From Scleromitrula shiraiana (taxonomy: Eukaryota; Ascomycota; Leotiomycetes; Helotiales; Sclerotiniaceae), in NCBI GenBank assembly GCA_028455995.1, contig JABELC010000007.1:868001-932000 (forward strand): a DNA stretch of 64,000 nt. Reading direction: 5' to 3'. This document shows, one piece after another, positions 33,802-44,945 of this stretch; the stretch's first letter is position 1; each line of letters begins with the position of its first letter. The translations under genes and the position numbers were made by a program. The notes under the pieces were generated by a model. That model made no database searches, had not been told where the DNA came from, and was given only the letters and a program-made list of their open reading frames with translations.

Positions 33802-36800
33802 GATTTGATGTTGGTGAGCAATGAATAGTTTATTGGTGGGGGGGGGGGACTGGTGGTAATCGCAAGTATCCCAAGTATCGCAAGTATCGCAAGTATCTCA
33901 AGTCAAAGAGATGTAGAACTAAGAGAACGCGACTAGTGTTTGCGCGAATGAACGTGACCTACAACTCTATTGAGCGCGGGGAAGTTTTGTCGGTTGCCGT
34001 AATTTGAACTTACGGTGCTGTATAGAGCTAATCGTGCACTTTCACATCTCTCAATCGTTTACTACGTGTAGGAAAGAAGTAAAGAAGTAACGACTGGATT
34101 TTCTTGCTTATAATGAAGCTCTAAAAATCTTTCTTTGCTTTTGCTTTGCCCATATCATCTGCATGTTCAGACAGCACGTATTTATGTTCTACATTATTCG
34201 ATCATTGGTTTGGGTGCTGGATATAAAGAATGATATCTGGATTGTTTAGACTCTACCTACCCAAGTGAGCAGATAGATGTGTACCATACACCCCGAGATC
34301 GATATTCAATCAAAAGTACATGTTCTGAGTTTGTATCATCATTCTACCGATTGGTCACTTTTCGCGGTGCTTGTGGAGAGGAAAGCATGTGTTCAAGGCA
34401 GTCAATTTCCACTTTGGCCCGGCATGTGTAACACAAATATCAATCTTGCGTAGCACAGCATGTCTGCGAAGTCGGACCAGAGAATTTGAAGATTTTTCTT
34501 CATTCTCCGATCTGAGCCACACTACATAGCAAAGCATGTCAAAACATGGCAAAACATGGCAAACTCTGAATGGTCAGCCTTGCGTCGAGAGAGCCTCACG
34601 ACGACTTGTTGCAGATCAAATGAAGAAGCATTCCCGCCGGCTGGCTTTACCCGTTAGAATCAGCCAGTAGACCCGATAAAGTTTCAGTAGCTATGGCTTT
34701 GGTGTTGCAACCGTTACAGATGCTTGATGTCTGCGTTGTACTTCAGCCCTCGAAACACGAAGATTGCCAGCATTCTACATTGTCTATTATCGAGTCCAAA
34801 CTCTCCTTATCAGAGTGGCCCCATTCGAAATACGAAGTCGTATACGGTACATTAACCCTGAACGCTTCATCTGATCAAGCGTGAGGCTCTATAGTAGTCA
34901 GTAGCCTGCATATGTTGAATCCTTAGTTGATTTGTGGAGACCTGTTCTGCCTTCAACCACATTTGCAACCGTTCTAGCAATTTCAGCTCTATTTGTGCAA
35001 TGCTAGAGTGTTCGGAAATGGGGCATTCTCCAGTCCTGGGTCCATTGGATCGAGCAATGTTTTCCGCAAACGCAATGGTGCGAAGAATTTCAGAAACTGC
35101 GTATACAATGAGTCAATCTTGAGAGTTTCATCATCAAACGCTGACACCCTATGAGTTTATATGTTTTTTTCTGATACGAATGTAATATATCAAATATTAC
35201 CTACGTGCCTACAGCTATGCATATATGGTTTTGTATGCTCCAATTCTATACACTATTTAGCAGAGGAACTGTTAACATTAGTGGTGCAATATTGCCAGTC
35301 AGATTTTTAGTCAAGATACGCCCGGTTAGAAGTACATTTCCTCTCGCTTCGTCCCCACTCTTCATGGTATATCCCCCCGTTTCCCGCACATATTATTTTC
35401 CAGGAGAAATGATAGAGATGGGGGGAAAGGCCGTGGAGAACAGATTGATTGGATGAACTTGCGGAGTGAGCTGTGATGTATATTCTTTCTCAGTGTCATA
35501 CAGGTCTAAGCAACAGAACACGTTAGTATACTTTACTTTTATCATTCGCTCTACTTCTGCATGCTAGAAATCCTCAAAAGTGTATTCCTGCAGTTTCTTG
35601 AGACAATGTATACATGTAGGAATGGGGTATTTTTACGAACCTTTGGAGGGGTGTTGGGGTTTCTGTGTTAGTAAGATTCACGGACGACGAAGAAACTTAG
35701 AAATAGATACCGAAGATTGCACCGTCTTCTTTCCACCTCAATATTGTTGTGCAAGGTCTGGCAAGATATTCACAGTATAGAATCAAGGAAAGAACTCGGA
35801 TATGTGTCAGTGCAACCTCTTCGTCGATCCCCATATAACGATGCACGAAACTAACTATATTCTGCCAGTGCCCGACAACAACATCATTGCTATATGCTTT
35901 GGCATTGGAAGCGTTATTCTTACTCTCTTTACCATCTATATCATGTGCAGACACCACAATGGCCTCCATAACCTCGAGCTTCTCTATTCGCTCCTCCTTC
36001 CCCGCAAATACAAGAAGGCTTCCGCGAATATATCCAAGAAATACAACAAGATTCTACCGAACACTAGTACTTGGCATGATCTTCGAGGCAATGATGATGA
36101 TTCAATCTTTCCGGGTCTCTGGTTCTACCCGAGCCGACATAATCGAACTTGAATAGACCTCAAGACAAAACGCATGTGTTTACGGCGTGGATTTAGACAT
36201 GGATAACCTAGATGATGACATGGACGTTCATTCGAGGTTAGCGTGTGGTGTTTTAGGTTGGGATCATTCTCTTGGAATACTGGACTGTGGAGTTTGCTTT
36301 TCAGTCTGGAATATCGGACTAGGTTCTGGAACGAAATTGTTATGGGCTTCGGGAGTTGCATATGAAATTGGATATGGACGAATAATGGTACAACCAATTT
36401 GTACATGACGCATCTACTAGACCAAGAAAAATTGTAATAATAATTGAGTTGGTTGCTTGTAACACAATCTTATTTTCATTGAAATTCAATAGCTTCCATA
36501 CTAAGGAATGCTAATCTACCTGCATAATCAGTTATACCACCTTGGAAACGCCATTGGTGATATAGTTATAAATTTTCATTGCAGACATTTAAATCATTAG
36601 TCGTGAACTTTTTCAGTTCCAAATATGTCTTCAGAATAAAGATATCTAAATATCTTCTGAAATTCTTTTGTAAATCTTTATTTGACATACAAACATTCAA
36701 GTATTCCAAGTATCAAAATATATAATTGTTCATTAACTGAATAGACGTTCGGGATTTCAATACCTCAATCATTATTTCGTCACTTAAAGAGTGATGGCTA

Positions 36801-39800
36801 CTCCATTAGCGTCTGTTCCCTCAAGGCCCGAGTATTTTCATGTGTCCAATCCGCATTTTCGATCGAGTAGTAGGCATACTACATAGAGTATAAGCAAGCC
36901 AATGAAATGAGATGTAAATAAAAGCGTCTGGCAAATGGCCGGTATGGAATGCGCCAAACTCCATTGATTCTTCTTCTCTTTTCACGCGGGCACGATGCAG
37001 CTCATTAGAAAAGCATCCAAAGTCCCCGATGAAGATATACATTTAAGTATAAATACCTCGCCTTGCCACCTAACTAATCTCCAACATCGCGAAATAATTG
37101 TACACACCATTAGCACATGGTGGTAGGAGGACGGTGTATGCTAAGAATCTCGAGGCTTCATCAATCTTCGAATCACTAAGGGATTCATACTAGCAAATCG
37201 ATGACATGTACACATCGGAAGTGGAAACGCGAACCCCATGTAGATGCAAGTTTAGAGTGAAGAACAGGTTCTGCTGAGGGTGTGCACCTTTGTTGTAGGT
37301 AATAGGGTTGTTTTAAAAGTATGAGTTTTCGGCTCGACGCCACTACCAACATCCGAAGGGAGCTGTTTCAACCATGCAGCATCTTTGTAGCATACTCCGG
37401 ATGATATTTTGGAGTTTCGAGATCTTATCAAGGTAGAAGTCTGAATACCGATAAGAAGTCCTCGACGGATGTTTGAGGTGGTTTGAGTTAAGAAATAAGG
37501 TGTAGTCGATCAGAACTTGACGATAGATCCGTATTTTGAGTTTATCAAATTCTACTTCAGCAAGTGCGAAATGAGACGAATACTTGAGCGTACAAAGAAT
37601 AAGAACATCAACAACTTTTGCTATAAAGTCTAGTCATATTCGAGACACCCGACTTCGAGATTCAATCAAAAAAGTTCATACCTCAACTGCTTCCCTTCCA
37701 TGTTTCTAGAGCCTAGCATTGAGGAGGACATCCGTGTCGCATTAGTCGCAGAGATATTGTCTACTTGGGGATCAACCAATGACTCTGAGTTAACAGCCGG
37801 AGAAAGGGTTGGAGACTTCTTAGGAGACTCCATCAAACTCTCGTATAAAAGTACCATGGCTTCCTTTGGGTTGCAATATTTTCTAAAGAGTTCCATAACA
37901 CGTATAATATGTGCGTTAACTTGAGCATCATGATTGTGACATCGAACCAACTCTTCGCCTAGCCATTCGAGAACAGCTTTGAAATATGCTATTTTGCCTA
38001 GTCGGGGATAACATTTGGCTAGGTTGTAAGCTGAACATATATACGTTGTGTAAGCCTTGGATGTTTTAGTAAGCTGAGATAAACCATTTAAGTAAATCAA
38101 GTCACGAGAAAAGCACGTGCTTTTCAAAAACGAGGCTTGAGCATATTTGTCAATGATGCCTCGCACTGGCAACTGTCAAAAGAGTAGCTATTCTGAGAAA
38201 GGAGAGGAATGGCCCAGAAAGAAACATGCTTGCATGATACACAAGCCTGAGGTGGGTTTCGTCGTATATTCTATCCTGTTCGCTGTTGACCCTCCCACGT
38301 GCAGAAGAATGTGGAGACCGATGAAGCAAACAAAAAAGACGACGACTATATCAGCATAACCCGAAGCTGGGGATACTACAGCTCCAACCGGTATTTGGCA
38401 CTTTCAAGAAGATATCAAACAGAAATGCAGTTTGAAGAGCCTTCAGCAATATTACTCCCCCATGAACGTCTGGCTTAACGATTCGGTTGAAGCTGGACCA
38501 TACAATGGCATTAGCTCATTCGCTCCCATCGATGATATTGTGGCGAAGGACAACTCAAGGAGGAGACGGGTATCGGCTAATGGTTGGAGCGTTGATTACG
38601 CAAATTTCGAGGCATCAAACACCTCTTGGGATTACGAAAATGCATTGAAAATTAGACCGAGTACTGAAGTGTGCAAACAAGCTGTCGTAGACTGCTCTCA
38701 GGCCCCATTTGACAGTGCCAGTAGTGCGCGCAGCTATAGATAGGCTTACGAGCTTCAGGATGCAAGAACAAGCTCGGCGTCGACTTTATTTGAGTTTGGG
38801 GCTAGATTTCATATCCTCGCGACTTTGGCGTATCTAGGTATTCTTGATTTTGTAACATCAGATATTGAGTTAAGTCAATCTCTTTGATTTCAGATCGAAG
38901 TTGTAAAGTGTCAAATCGTAGTAAGGCGATGATATTCCTCCGCCTACAAGTAAAATTTGAATGTATCAGCCTTACAAGACATACGTATCCCAGTCGGTAT
39001 ATATTCATAGTTCGTATCTACTTATCGTATACTGTGCATGACGCATTGATATTCTCTGGCATTGTTCTCACTTTCTTTGCCTGTTGTACAATATTGACTT
39101 CGACAACAATGAAAGAATAGAGCACAGGTGACTTTTTGCCTTTGCACGACAATGCAATGCCAGCACATAGCAGCAGCATCGTAGACAACACCCGCCAGGC
39201 TTATTTCAGGCATCCAAAAACGAAATAAACAAATAAACAAGTTGCTTTCCAGACAGCTCTGTCGTCGGCATATAGGGCTACGATACGAGACTGACATTTT
39301 CACCGGCGGATGACTGCATCATCTATCAGACTCGTAGAAGAATGAATCTTGTGGCACATCCGCTTGGGTGGGGAGCTCAAAAGCGTTGAGCCGGGGGAAA
39401 ATTGGACATTCGCGACTTTTTCACGTCTCGCACAAACGATAAACTTGTGGAACTTCAATGAATAAAAGCATGAGGCTCAATCGCGATTTAGTTTGCTTCC
39501 CTCCGTTAGACCATTGAACCGCTGTTCTGATAGGTCTAAATGAAATGGGATTAAATGTAATATGATTTGATTCCCACCTTTACATGCCCCATCTATACTC
39601 TTGTACATATAGGAATATAATCGTCCAATAAAGACCGCAGACGCATAGAGCGGGTACCAATGAACCCTTGATTTCTTATCTGCTTGCTATCGATACCGCA
39701 AAGTAGGTAGATTTGGATTTGGGGTCCCTACGAAGGCAATTGACAAATGCCGTTGCTCAAAAGCTTGTCATCAGACACACTACATGTGCGCGCGAATTGG

Positions 39801-40247
39801 GGAGTTGCATGCCACGAAATCTTCCTGATGATTCGAGAAAAGCGAGTGAGGAGAATCTGCAGTATGTGCAGGGAATCCCTAAAGTTTGCATAAATTCAGG
39901 GCAAACATACCTAGGTATCTAGTGTTGCCTCGAAATAGAAAATGTGGCAGGGCAGTCCACGAATGAAGAGTACTGCTATACAGTATGCATCTATGCCATA
40001 CTTCATCCCCGCTTTGCCCTGACTGCCTTTTAAAGTTTGAGGAAGGCCGAACCAGAGTGCATGATAACTCTCTCTATATTCATCATTCTGGTTGTATAAG
40101 TATTGTTGTATGATTTCCCAGTTCAAAGTAGTTATTGTCTATTATCTGGAAAAGATGGTTTGATCATTTGGGATTTGAACAACTGAACTGGACAAGGATT
40201 AAAACAACGCTATAATTACAGGCTCACAAGGCTTGAACATTAAAACT
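33802..40247. other. Gene-poor region with degraded coding traces
   Basis: About 6.4 kb with no gene I can assemble. It contains a poly-G run and AAGTATC(G/T)C repeats at ~33838-33902. Minus-strand coding-like but broken stretches lie around 34930-35110 and 34730-34860. Two overlapping opposed frames sit at 35697-36152, and a longer minus-strand frame at 37666-38172. Plus-strand coding-like text lies near 38300-38460, interrupted by stops. This pattern suggests decayed genes rather than plain spacer, but none is recognisable. Confidence 0.45.
37666..38172 (-). pseudogene. Possible remnant of a helical-repeat protein gene
   Basis: Open stretch of 168 codons with no ATG near its upstream end. 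The middle part (AYTTYICSAYNLAKCYPRLG, then KEAMVLLYESLME) has the A..Y...G....A spacing of TPR-like helical repeats; the last third is Ser-rich. No upstream or downstream exons could be joined, so it is either an exon of a gene I cannot resolve or a decayed copy. Confidence 0.25.
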
Positions 40248-42048
40248 ATGGGGATCTTCGGTAGATCAAACAAAAATAAATCACAGGCATTACAGCCTCA
40301 GTACGAGTCTACTCACGATGGATTAAAAAGGATAATTCCTCCCTCAAGTCGCTCAAATCGGTATTTTACTGAACAACCAAACATTTTGAATGGTTACATA
40401 CAGAATAATACATCGCCAAGAGGATGGATAGTTCCAATCAATCCCTCGTCCCGATTCCGACCATATCCTGCGATGCCTCCTCCACTACCAGAAAGGCCTG
40501 CTCAGAGATGTGGTCTTGCCATGCTGAAGCTTCAGTCGGTCCCTGATTTACTTGCTGGAGACATGCAGAATTACATCCCAGGCGCCTCAATTATCAATAA
40601 CGGGGTTTCAGCGGGTGCGCACCATCTTCATCAAGGAGTTGCTTTATACGATTTAATATCCTCAAAGCTCTGCTCAGTCGTCACACTAATCGACGAGGAA
40701 AGGTTCAGCGGGGATGACAGAGAGCTCGTGGTATATCAGCGACCCCAACCGAAATGGCATGCAGAACAACAATTGGTTCCAGCAAGTAGGGATTTGATGT
40801 CAAGAAAGGATAAGCTAAGAGGGACCACGAAGGACGCACAGTCCTGCGAACCTACTTACACCAATTATTTCTCGAAAGTCAACGATTATGCCAATTCAAA
40901 ATTGCCTGCGAATCTACCCTCAATGAAATTGTGAGCTATCAAATCCCAATTGGATGATCGAACGAGAGCTAATGGTATCAAACAGGTATATGTCAACGTA
41001 CCCTCTACTATGCCTTGCCGCTCAATATTCAGAACGTGTTTATACGAAACCTTCGGGCGAAGAAAAAGAGACTCGTGTGAATGCTGGACGGAGAATAGGT
41101 ACAGTGATGAAAAGCGTACCAATCGATGATATGGACATAATTGTATTTGCTATTAGAGGGACTCAAACTTTTATGGATTGGACCGTTAATGTCCAGACAA
41201 AGCCCAAATCGCCAGAAGGATTTTTGGTAAGCCAATTTTAAGATCTGTTATACTTTGTATCTAACTGCTTCATTTAGGATGACACAGGTAATCTATGTCA
41301 CGCTGGATTTTTAAGTGTTGCAAAGGATTGGATAAAACCAGTCGCAGCTCGTCTCCGACATCTTCTTGAGGAAAATCCGAGTCGTGCTAGATGCTCACTG
41401 TTGATTACTGGCCACTCTGCTGGCGGTGCAGTCGCAGCTCTACTGTATTCTCACATGCTCTCGACCAATCCCGAAGCCGAATCAGAACTCAACATACTCA
41501 CAGGTTGTTTTAAACGAGTTCATTGCGTTACATTTGGGGCACCACCTGTCACGCTGCTCCCATTAACGAAACCAAACAATCGTCTGGCATCTAAATCAAT
41601 TTTTATGTCATTCATCAACGAAGGCGATCTTGTTGCTAGAGCGGATTTTACTTATGTGAGGTCTTTACTTGACCTTCTATCATCGCCGGCGCCAGGGAAA
41701 TCTTATTTGCCAGGTCTCAAGAGCAAGAAATCAAGCAGTGCGCTTGCTGTTGCAAAGAAACAGCATGGAAAGGTAAATCATTATGCATTCGTAGGGCCTG
41801 TCTGGGAAATACCAGAAGCTACACTGAGTAATGCCGGAAATATAGTACTCTTAAGAGGTGTGGACAATTCTGAGCACGCGTCAGGAAAGAAACTAGAGGA
41901 TAGGATGGATGACGGAGTAATTGCACAGATGATTTCAGATGAGCTGTTGAGAGGGGTCGTTTGGGGAGATCCAGTGTGTCATATGATGAAGCTCTATGCA
42001 AGGAGGATTGAAGTATTGGCTACTAATGCCGTAATGGGAAGGGCATGA
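40248..42048 (+). CDS. Class 3 lipase-like alpha/beta hydrolase
   Basis: Fungal lipase_3 family protein. Three exons are inferred: 40248-40930, 40986-41226 and 41278-42048, with introns of 55 and 51 nt, 1695 nt (564 residues). The first ~230 residues are a non-catalytic basic/proline-rich region that includes PAMPPPLPERPAQR. The catalytic part has the oxyanion strand IIVFAIRGTQTFMDWTVN, the elbow LLITGHSAGGAVAALL with Ser ~355, and FGAPPV. SFINEGDLVARAD supplies the probable acidic residue region and VNHYAFVGPVW the segment after it. No signal peptide is visible, so it is likely intracellular. The GHSAGG elbow is a GxSxG variant. Start at 40248 is the first in-frame ATG; an upstream exon is not excluded. 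Confidence 0.85.
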
Positions 42049-42603
42049 ACTTCGATTTGGATGAAGGTTAATCTTATAGGATAGATTCTGGCTATCGGCG
42101 CAACGGTACTATACCCTTTTATTTCACTGTTCATGTTTATGGGAGTGTTCAAGAATAACAATACTATTCGTTCTTCTTATAGGCGTTCCAGCCTGCTTTA
42201 CGAACCAAGCTACCTATATACCTATCATACGTCTCCAAAAGCATGGAAAGCCTCCTGCCCATAAAGAGACATATTGTAAGTATCAAAGAAAGCAAAAAAA
42301 GAAAACGAATGAAATTTCCGAAGCACAAAAGGAGCGTGTGGAAATTCCCTCACAACATTTCATTTCGGACCCTTCTTCATTTGCAATAGCCATAATTCAT
42401 GAACCAGCTTTCAGTTGAATAATTGTACTACTATGTTATCTAAATCATCATCGAGCAATTGAAATATTCGATTATTCGATTTTGGAGATAGCAACTGATA
42501 CATTAAATCTTTCGTTCAATGTTAAAAATCAAAAAAATAAAATTTCGAGCTTGTTTCGTGAGGTGCTTCATCAATTGGAGCGCCCGCCGGTAAAACAAGC
42601 AGT
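42049..42603. other. Convergent spacer, lipase and unknown gene
   Basis: 555 bp of AT-rich sequence facing two 3' ends. No gene seen. Confidence 0.5.
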
Positions 42604-43933
42604 CTATTCACAAGACTCCAGCTGAATATTGGCTTGTGCAGCGCGAACGATCTCTTTAATGTCTTCTGGCACGTCTTCCGGAAGGGCACCTGGAATGACC
42701 GATTTCTCTCCATAGTGGATAGCATCATCTGGGGATTCCGAGGCCGCGAGTGTGTTCATATTTTTGAGAGATATTAGGTTTTTGTCTATCCTATTCACAC
42801 CAAAAGTACCTGAGTTGCCATAGATATCGTACATTTTAACGGTAGCATCATAACCCCAATAGCCAGAGTAGAGTTCAAACATCGATATTACGGTGAGGCG
42901 AGTGAAACACTGGGCATTTGCGCGTTCATTGATAGTAATGTCGGTGTAGCCCTTGAACGGGCTTGGAAGATCTGGGAGAGCATTGCCGCTCAAATCATGA
43001 GATACCCCTACTTTCACTCTACTTTGCTGACCCATTGGCCAGAAGTAATGAATGTATTTTTTAGCACCGTCTGGATGATAAGCGGTACTCATCCGCAATC
43101 CCACGGAAGGATACCCCGAGTTTCTGTAGTTGGTAAGAGTGGACTTCTTAAAAGGGTGAACCTTGCTTGTAAGGTAGTAATTGTCCTGATCCCAGCCATC
43201 GCCACTGGCAGTATCGGCTCTTTGGAAGTTCACATTGTCCAAAGCATATCTGACAGGCGCGTTTCCGCGGAGCGTTACGTAGGAATTGTATTTGTCACTG
43301 TGTGTTGTAATGTACGTGCTGTTAGGCTGACGCACGCGTGCTCCAATACTTTTACTCTCGATTTTCGTTGTTGAGACCCAATACCGTTTTGATTGAGTGT
43401 TATGAGGGTCATTTACAGGGACGTCACTGTGAGAACCAGGAAAATTGTGTGCCCATTCGTTTTCGTTGGCGGAATAAGTCCATCCGTCACCCAGCTTTAC
43501 GCCGGTGTTGTAATAATCGACCAACTCAATGCTTGAGAGCTCTGCTGCTGTCAAGGAGTAGTTGGCATTGTTGGTTGGATTGATTGCTTTAATAACAATA
43601 TTTACGGCAACTAGAAAATTAGGCAATGATTAATTGCTTATTCAGGAATGATCGGAGGAATGAAAGGAAGGCTCCCCATCATGACATGGATGGCCAACTT
43701 GACACATCCGCGATCTTGTGGCGACGCCGGCTAGTCATTCCACGTGTGAAGAGGGGTGTAATCCAAATCAGGGAATTGTGAGGATATAGAAGAGCACGAA
43801 ACAACAATCGGGATCAAGAGGGATAAAGCCAAAAAACTAAACTATGCTCACCTTGCATAAGGTTGTTACTGAAGAGTACAGTATCACCACTTCCTTGTAT
43901 TTCAAATTCTGTGACTTCCCATCGTACAGCCAT
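42604..43933 (-). CDS. Unrecognised 362-residue protein, divergent neighbour of the RHS gene
   Basis: Two exons are inferred: 43933-43852 and 43610-42604, joined across a 241-nt intron, 1089 nt (362 residues). The protein starts MAVRWEVTEFEIQGSGDT, has no signal peptide or membrane segment, and is rich in Asn, Tyr, Trp and Thr with many short beta-prone segments (RYWVSTTKIE, WDQDNYYLTSKVHPFKK, YGNSGTFGVN). Such composition recalls bacterial all-beta toxin- or lectin-like proteins, but I do not recognise the family and make no functional claim. It is divergent from the bacterial-type RHS gene across a 1.0-kb shared upstream region, so co-transfer or co-expression is possible (inference). Confidence 0.7.
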
Positions 43934-44945
43934 GATGTAGTGAGGTGAGAAGAAAGTAGGAGATAGTTTATTTTGGTTGTTTAATAAGTAGGTAATCTTT
44001 GGATTGTTGAGCCCTGACTAAAGACAAAATGTTCAATCTTGTATTCGAGCAGATATCATCTCATATATGTAAGTTTCCGCCTATCTTTTCTTTCATTTGG
44101 ATTTCGTGCATTCTTTACGCCCCGCTCTGTGTATGATGATGGCTCAAGTTGGGCGCCTCTTGGTTCAATGCATTTTTCAACCCCGCTCTCAGCTCAAGTT
44201 GGGCCCCTTTTACTTTCCTACATGCATCTCATCGACCCCGCTCTGTATATTGATCGCTCAAATTGTGCAACTTTTGCTTTCATGCGACTTCGCTCTGTGT
44301 ATGATGACAGGTTATATTGGGCGCCGTTTTCTTGCGTTCTTGTCGCACAAAAAAGGCAAAATTCATGTGAATAGTGAATACCCCTCATTCCATTATAAGA
44401 TCCCCGCATCTGAATTAATTCAGACGACGATACACAATGACGTTGTACCACCTTTCTCCTCGGACGCGCTTCTTCCGAGACATTCAGCTATGATGTAATG
44501 AATTTAGAGTGTTTTGGAATTCGTATATGGGCAAAGGCGGTGCCATTTGTTTAATGCCACGTACAATATACACTGCATCGGCTGAAACGTCGGTGATAGA
44601 TCAGATCAAATCTTGCATTAGATGGCTGGCTGATGTTTCAGAGGCGTTCGGTACGGTCCGCCAACCCTCCCTTTCCTAGCTCTTAGCTCAAGATTCACAA
44701 AAAACATATGTTACGCATTATGAGATACAGATTAAATTAATTGGAGATCGAGTATCCCCGCTTCTCAGATTTGAGAAATTAAACTGGTAGAGGGAAGGTG
44801 TTGACGGTGTAGTTTAGGTTGATATATAGAAACTGCTGCAACCCATTGAGCATCTCCCTGGAAAAAGGAACTATTTATATTCACATTTCCCACAAATAAT
44901 CCATCATAATCTTTGTTTTCTTATCAGTGTTTTCTTAGCCCCAAA
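43934..44945. promoter_or_regulatory. Divergent intergenic region between the unknown gene and the RHS gene
   Basis: 1012 bp between two divergent start codons. Contains the degenerate ~55-60 bp tandem repeat listed below and a TATA-like CTATTTATAT at 44871-44880, ~65 bp before the RHS start codon. The RHS start has A at -3 (CCAAAATGTC), a normal fungal start context. Confidence 0.55.
44120..44345 (+). repeat. Degenerate ~55-60 bp tandem repeat (four units)
   Basis: Units begin with (CC)CCGCTCT at about 44120, 44181, 44236 and 44291. Each continues with a variant of GCTCAAGTTGGGCGCC followed by a pyrimidine-rich stretch. Frames that run through it encode the repeats only by chance. Confidence 0.75.

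Noticed and set aside
35697..36152. Opposed overlapping frames; the minus-strand one (HDIDGKESKN, then GHWQNIVSFVHRYMGIDEE) faintly recalled the end of a terpene cyclase
   Set aside because: No full NSE/DTE metal-binding motif, a stop directly upstream, and no joinable exons. The plus-strand frame has one membrane-like segment but no support.
44097..44498. 133-codon plus-strand frame upstream of the RHS gene
   Set aside because: Runs through the degenerate tandem repeat; the open frame follows from repeat composition.
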